Shown in pieces: positions 62,549 through 64,000 of a DNA stretch of 64,000 nucleotides. Source of the DNA: Haloarcula litorea (lineage in GTDB: Archaea > Halobacteriota > Halobacteria > Halobacteriales > Haloarculaceae); NCBI RefSeq assembly GCF_029338195.1, contig NZ_CP119779.1, forward strand, positions 1,054,001-1,118,000. Reading direction: 5' to 3'. The translations under genes and the position numbers were made by a program. The notes beneath the pieces were generated by a model. It had not been told where the DNA came from and ran no database searches. It saw only the letters and a program-made list of their open reading frames with translations. Numbering within the stretch: the stretch's first letter is position 1; each line of letters opens with the position of its first letter.

Positions 62549-64000
62549 TCAGTCCGACGCTTCCGCCGCCGCCACCGGACTGATCGCGATCTCCACCGCG
62601 ACGCCCTCGACCTCCCAGGTCCGCCGGTGGCCGTCCTCCACGTCGCCGAACTCGTCGGCCCGCACTTCTTCGGCGATCAGGGCCTCGCGCTCCCGGACGA
62701 GGTCGGCAACGCGCTCGTCGGCCACGTCGAGGTCGACGACGATGCGCTCCTCGATGTCCAGTTCGAGGTCCTTGCGCATCTCCTGGACCCGGCGGACGAC
62801 CTCGCGGGCGTACCCCTCGCTCTCGATGTCCTCGGTCAGCGAGGTGTCGACGTAGACGACGCCGCCGCCGTCGAGTGCGCTGAACTCCGTCCCGGTGACG
62901 CCCTCGGGCGTCTCCCGGCGGAACGCGACCATCTCCTCGGTCAGGTCCACGCCCTCGCCCAGCGCCTCGGAGACGGCGGCTTCGAGGGCGTCGAGGGACC
63001 GCTCGGCGACCCGGGCCTCGTTGAGCGCGTTCATCACCCGGCCGGCGTCGTCGCCGAAGGCGGGGCCGAGTTCGCTCATATCGGCCTCGGCGGAGTAGTG
63101 GAGCTCGCCCCACTCGTCGTCGGCCCCGACGACCTCGACCGAGCGCGCGTTCAGCCGGTCGGCGACGATGGCTCGCTGTCGCTCGACGGCGTCGGCGACG
63201 GCCTCGCTGTCGGCGTCGTCAGACGACGTCTGACTGCCCGCCGGACCGCGTCCGGCGATGTCGACGACGACCCGCGGGACGGGCCAGCGTAGTTTCCGCT
63301 CGGCCTGCTGGCGGGCGTTGGAGCCGGCCTCCTCGACCTCGCGGACGACCGCGACGTCGTCCTCCAGTTCGGGTCGGTGGAGGGCCTCGTCGGGCTCGGG
63401 CCAGTCGCACATGTGGACCGTCGGGTGGCCCGAATCGCCGGTCAGCGCGCCGTAGACCCGCTCGGCGACGAACGGCGTGAACGGGGCGAAGAGGGCTGCG
63501 ACCTCCTCCAGCACGCGGTAGAGGGTGGCGTAGGCGGCCCGCTTGGAGTCGCTGTCCTCCGCCTCCCACATCCGCTCGCGGACGACCTGGATGTAGAAGC
63601 GAGAGACGTCCTCGACGACGAAGTCGAGCAGTTCGCCGACGGCCTTGTCGTTGTCGAAGGCGTCCATGTGCTCGGCCATCGCCGCCTCGACGCTCTGGAG
63701 CCGCGAGAGGACCCACTCGTCGACGAGTTCGAGGTCGGCTTCGACGTCGGCGAGGGCGACGCTCTCTGGGTCGAAGTCGTCGGCCCGCATGTACGGCAGC
63801 GGGAAGCGGGCGACGTTCCAGAGGATGTTGAGCCGGCGTTGCATCTCCTGGGTCTCCTCCCAGGAGAAGTTCATGTCCTCGCCCTGGGCGGTCACCGACA
63901 GCAGGAACAGCCGCATCGGGTCCCGACCGTGCTTCTCGATGACCTCGTGGGGGTCGATGAGCACGCCCTTGGACTTGGACATCCCGCGGCCGTCGGGCAT
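62549..64000 (-). CDS. ileS: Isoleucine--tRNA ligase (C-terminal part, truncated)
   Basis: The 483-aa visible part starts with DGRGMSKSKGVLIDP, the KMSKS loop of class I synthetases, and continues with WNVARFPLPYMRADDFD, WVLSRLQSVEAAM and a zinc-poor C-terminal tRNA-binding region (LRWPVPRVVVD). The N-terminal catalytic, HIGH and editing parts lie beyond 64000. The C terminus has an acidic, Ser-rich insert near residues 250-275. It charges tRNA-Ile. Confidence 0.96.
   Translation of the reverse strand: MPDGRGMSKSKGVLIDPHEVIEKHGRDPMRLFLLSVTAQGEDMNFSWEETQEMQRRLNILWNVARFPLPYMRADDFDPESVALADVEADLELVDEWVLSRLQSVEAAMAEHMDAFDNDKAVGELLDFVVEDVSRFYIQVVRERMWEAEDSDSKRAAYATLYRVLEEVAALFAPFTPFVAERVYGALTGDSGHPTVHMCDWPEPDEALHRPELEDDVAVVREVEEAGSNARQQAERKLRWPVPRVVVDIAGRGPAGSQTSSDDADSEAVADAVERQRAIVADRLNARSVEVVGADDEWGELHYSAEADMSELGPAFGDDAGRVMNALNEARVAERSLDALEAAVSEALGEGVDLTEEMVAFRRETPEGVTGTEFSALDGGGVVYVDTSLTEDIESEGYAREVVRRVQEMRKDLELDIEERIVVDLDVADERVADLVREREALIAEEVRADEFGDVEDGHRRTWEVEGVAVEIAISPVAAAEASD

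Overview
The window is about 64 kb of a haloarchaeal chromosome (class Halobacteria). The evidence is consistent: very high GC, strongly acidic proteins, archaeal information-processing genes (PCNA, replication factor C small subunit, primase large subunit, Hjc resolvase, a DUF1931 histone-fold protein, SAMP2, an archaellin), and TATA-like boxes about 25-30 nt upstream of start codons, as expected for leaderless haloarchaeal transcripts. The genus cannot be fixed from the sequence alone. I saw no rRNA, tRNA, CRISPR array or intact insertion sequence.

Layout. 1-11.7 kb: a partial CBS-domain membrane protein, a cupin, a helix-hairpin-helix-like protein, a beta-CASP nuclease, two divergent rhodanese sulfurtransferases, an AI-2E-type permease, a methyltransferase, several membrane proteins and a DUF4013-pseudokinase fusion. 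11.8-18.1 kb: sugar and cofactor genes (two phosphohexomutases, rpiA, larB), small zinc-finger proteins, a GIY-YIG protein, a GNAT enzyme and SAMP2. 18.2-25 kb: rfcS, an orphan archaellin, alaS, a 29-aa membrane peptide, an XPD/DinG-type Fe-S helicase and a cold-shock protein. 25.3-29.5 kb: zinc/Fe-S cluster proteins, an NAD-binding epimerase with a coupled membrane protein, DUF5786 and DUF5784.

29.5-31.85 kb is an AT-rich islet unlike its surroundings. It holds two translationally coupled membrane proteins, a 34-aa membrane peptide and a decayed hicBA toxin-antitoxin pair. 31.85-36 kb is the S-adenosylhomocysteine recycling region (deaminase and ahcY) around a secreted, sequon-rich acidic protein. 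36-39.2 kb: two tandem MATE exporters. 39.2-46.9 kb: primase large subunit, a SWIM zinc-finger protein, Hjc, secreted Tat-dependent proteins, PCNA, RlmE and a queuosine-precursor-type transporter. 47-51.3 kb: divergent tatC genes, one of them a double TatC. 51.3-53.4 kb: phosphatase, larE and a membrane protein. 53.5-60 kb: haem genes hemB and hemL flanking an amtB-glnK-Lrp nitrogen unit and a CheC. 60.3-64 kb: prs, an MFS exporter and the 3' part of ileS.

Functional links visible here: hemB and hemL act in early tetrapyrrole synthesis; AmtB and GlnK form the ammonium uptake and control pair; the deaminase and AhcY dispose of S-adenosylhomocysteine products; the two TatC proteins would export the Tat-signal proteins at 42.0 and 44.6 kb; larB and larE belong to nickel-pincer cofactor synthesis, but larC is not in this window. 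The less ordinary items are the decayed hicBA islet, the pseudokinase fusion, the nuclease-like DUF5784 protein, truncated gene remnants (APH-like kinase, redoxin-like) and several structured intergenic sequences.
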